A stretch of 64,000 nucleotides of DNA, taken from Sipunculus nudus (taxonomy: Eukaryota; Annelida; Sipuncula; Golfingiida; Sipunculidae). The stretch spans positions 74,262,426 to 74,326,425 of the forward strand of contig CM049309.1 in NCBI GenBank assembly GCA_026874595.1, written 5' to 3'. The position numbers and the translations under genes are program-made. Of the stretch, positions 62,201 to 64,000 are shown piece by piece. The notes below the pieces were generated by a model. The model did not search any database and was not told the origin of the DNA. It saw only the letters and a list, made by a program, of their open reading frames with translations. How positions within the stretch are numbered: position 1 is the stretch's first letter; each line of letters opens with the position of its first letter.

Positions 62201-63055
62201 AGATATTGAGCATGCACACACGTTAAATAGTCGTGACATTCAGAGTTTAAGCATTAATAACAATTTAATCAAGGGTTACAGTTTAATGCATTGAATATTT
62301 GATGTATTGTTACATCCCTATTAAAAATTTTATTGCAAAAGGTTTGGCCAGCAAAAGAAATTGTGTAATCATTCAAAACTATAAATATTTGGTATGAAAT
62401 CTTTATTTAGACATTGATAAAATAATTTTTTCGTTGACATTGCCACAAATCTTGCTTCAAAACACCATTACATCCATATTTTCTGTAGACTGATTAGAGT
62501 TTCTACATTGTGGTATATAAAATCATTTTAATTTTACTGATCATTATTTATTTAGATATTATCTCATGTATTCTTACCATGGAGAAAGTAATTAGCATAT
62601 GATTTACATATTGACATTTAATAAAAGTGAACAGAAAATAAATAAAAAAATCCTATTCAGCAATATTTGGTGGAACCAAGTCACAGAGACAGCCAGACAA
62701 TTTTATTATTTTCCACATATCAAGAATATTAATTTTTCTTATGACATTAAATAAAACTGAAAAACAAACTGTTCCAGACATAGTTAAGAGGATTAGATAT
62801 ATTTCTTATTTTTATCTAGCATTTATGTAGGGATTATTTAATGTCAATTTTAAATGGTATTGAGATCTGTTAAATCCATATACAGATATGTTATATGATT
62901 GTAACACAAGGTCTTTTTTACAATTTCAGATTGATGCAGATCGGAATGACAGGAGAATCCACTTTCCAAGACAGAATTCTTCTATAACCAGATACATGGA
63001 TCAAGCCTGGAAATCCAAGGAGCAAGCAGACACTGCCCCTCAGAAAAAAAAATAG
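56296..63055 (+). CDS. CFAP144: Cilia- and flagella-associated protein 144 (FAM183)
   Basis: Four exons, 56296-56428, 59819-59878, 61749-61852 and 62930-63055, have AG/GT borders and joined phases, giving 140 aa. The product begins MAKVQHKKEPLNIVHQN and carries the family signatures VHQN, YNVNPF, a VITGKPNSLHD segment and EIGWITSPL. It then has DRNDRRIHFPR and a lysine-rich end. Mammalian FAM183/CFAP144 shows the same order (VVHQNQ, YHVNPF, KPMSWHDN, EVGWDSEPL, ERDDRR). The protein binds inside axonemal doublet microtubules of motile cilia. Intron 1 holds a decayed LINE fragment and intron 3 a MITE. A likely poly(A) signal AATAAA is at 63130-63135. The name rests on these motifs and the length match. 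Confidence 0.92.
56928..56999 (+). tRNA. tRNA-like sequence, probably a SINE head remnant
   Basis: It has a typical A-box TGGTGTAATGGCATTAG (56934-56950) and a near B-box GGATCGATTCC (56978-56988) at the expected spacing. The anticodon arm is not a good stem and the acceptor stem does not pair, so I do not call a working tRNA. It lies in CFAP144 intron 1. Confidence 0.3.
57198..57214. repeat. Poly-C tract
   Basis: About 16-17 consecutive C follow AAGCTTAAT within CFAP144 intron 1. There is no other signal here. Confidence 0.9.
58104..59198 (-). pseudogene. 5'-truncated non-LTR retrotransposon reverse transcriptase (L2/CR1/Jockey-like)
   Basis: The last 277 codons (58937-58104) are open and show RT motifs: a GAPKGCVLSPKLYS block, the catalytic FADDT and a FKFLG motif. 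The C-terminal region has the HPAHYLF and RSLSGNSKR type end seen in this LINE clade. Upstream the same frame continues with QFAYRSNRSTDDAV and FSSAFNTIL to about 59198. It is broken by a one-base insertion, a TAG in place of a conserved Trp codon, and a one-base deletion between about 58940 and 59030. The endonuclease half is missing, the usual 5' truncation. It sits antisense in CFAP144 intron 1. The clade name is tentative. Confidence 0.88.
59477..59520. repeat. Perfect 14-bp inverted repeat with 16-base loop
   Basis: ATCTGACTCAATAT (59477-59490) is the exact complement of ATATTGAGTCAGAT (59507-59520). The loop is AGGGCAGGGCCTAATA. The stem carries an AP-1-like TGACTCA. It lies in CFAP144 intron 1 upstream of the LINE fragment and could be a small MITE end pair. 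The role is unknown. Confidence 0.8.
61946..62319. mobile_element. hAT-like MITE family, copy 3 (CFAP144 intron 3)
   Basis: It begins TAGGCCTTTAAATTGTGAGG and ends GTATTGTTACATCCC, about 374 bp. It shares TTTTATGCGACTGGACTGGAG, TTAATCAAGGGTTACAG and the end motif with the two FZR1-intron copies. No coding frame is seen. Confidence 0.7.
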
Positions 63056-64000
63056 TCACAAACGTTTAATTTATCTTCATGATGTGTTTACATCTGGTTG
63101 TTCACAGGAAGACACATAAGTAACACGTGAATAAATCAGCTGTCATAAATGCAGGCACATTTGTCAAAGTAAGCTACTGGTCACGAAATGTGAGACATAT
63201 GTAAACATTATTAACATTCAAGTCTTGATTCTTCTTGAAGTGTCATTTTCAGTCTTATTTTTATAAATATATTCAAGATTTCAGCTGGTCTTTAAAAAGC
63301 TATGTGATTATGGATTCTCAAATAGTAATTCTATGTTGTGGTGTTTGAAATCTCAAATGATGGGCAGGTTGTTGATTTTGTGGATTTATTGTTAATTAAT
63401 GAGTCAAAATAATTTACAGATTAGGTGACTGGGTTCAGCTCCAAAAGACCAAAGAAAAACATCAACTGGCATACCCATGTTGGTTACTTGTATCATTTAA
63501 ATGATAACAAGTGAAAACTCTACTGCAGTTTAAGCTACAGTGAGCCTACTGATAGAAACACCTATAGGTATATGGTGCAAAGTTCAAAGTCAGTCAATAC
63601 ATGACATGTGCTGGTATTTCAAATTCTTTCTGTATGGCCATCATGTTCATTTAATAATTTTTTTTTGCATGATAACTTTTGTAATGTGTATAACCTATCA
63701 TGGTAATGTAATTGTAATCAATTAATTGTGCAATGATATATCATGAACACAACAGTGAGGAGGTCAGTGGCATCATGATTAATGTATTTTGCAATGTCTA
63801 GTACTGACATCTTCAGGGAAGCAATTCAGATGGCCACAATTAAAACCCTTCAAGTCCTTCTCACTTATTTGTAGTGACCAGTGTTAGCTAAATAATGACT
63901 TACAGATGTTTTCATAGTATAAATGTGCATATTTAAGATAAGATTATAAAGGTGATGCATGCCAAAAGAGCTTAAGAGGTAAGTTTTGAAGGGGTAGGAA
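63056..64000 (+). other. CFAP144 3' UTR and downstream; no further gene seen
   Basis: An AATAAA at 63130-63135 would give a 3' UTR of about 100 bases. The remaining 850 bases are AT-rich with only short unrecognised frames. Confidence 0.5.

Overview
This is an AT-rich animal nuclear window with four recognisable protein genes. All of them have clear bilaterian orthologues, and three are split by GT-AG introns. The genes, intron structure and repeats fit a lophotrochozoan, most likely a mollusc and perhaps a bivalve. The repeats include tRNA-derived SINEs, arrays of TCTG and of CGGA/CAGA motifs, and an ATCTCGTTCCCACGCGATAA minisatellite. The mollusc assignment is inference; no species is claimed.

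Layout: (1) 0.7-6.9 kb, plus strand: the last six coding exons of Rab23, a Ras-superfamily GTPase of Hedgehog and ciliary trafficking. The first exon with the P-loop lies before the window, and intron 1 of the visible part holds a ~1.8 kb minisatellite interrupted by a tRNA-SINE array. (2) 7-33 kb: a long intergenic stretch with SINEs, tandem duplications, a small palindromic transposon and microsatellites. Several islands of higher GC in it have no convincing gene and look like candidate cis-regulatory elements. (3) 33.45-34.27 kb, plus strand: one coding exon for a TAL1/SCL/LYL1-type bHLH transcription factor, preceded by a TATA box and an E-box/GATA pair. (4) 34-46 kb: repeats, including a ~0.9 kb tandem duplication whose first copy carries a PIF/Harbinger-like MITE with a readable empty site in the second copy. 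It also has a promoter-like island at 43.4 kb and an unplaced coding-like 55-codon ORF at 37.5 kb. (5) 46.6-54.4 kb, minus strand: complete fizzy-related/Cdh1 (FZR1), the APC/C coactivator, 12 coding exons and 484 aa. (6) 56.3-63.1 kb, plus strand: complete CFAP144 (FAM183), an axonemal doublet protein, four exons and 140 aa. Its first intron carries a decayed LINE reverse transcriptase.

FZR1 and CFAP144 are divergent. Their inferred first exons are about 0.3 kb apart across a compact promoter with YY1-like, CCAAT, E-box and RFX X-box-like sites, so a mitotic-exit regulator and a cilium structural gene may share a promoter. I found no operons, CRISPR arrays, viral genes or wholly new gene system. 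The items most worth checking are this divergent promoter, the 37.5 kb orphan ORF, the MITE/empty-site pair, the structured hairpin repeat at 222-293, and the non-coding islands around the TAL1 gene.
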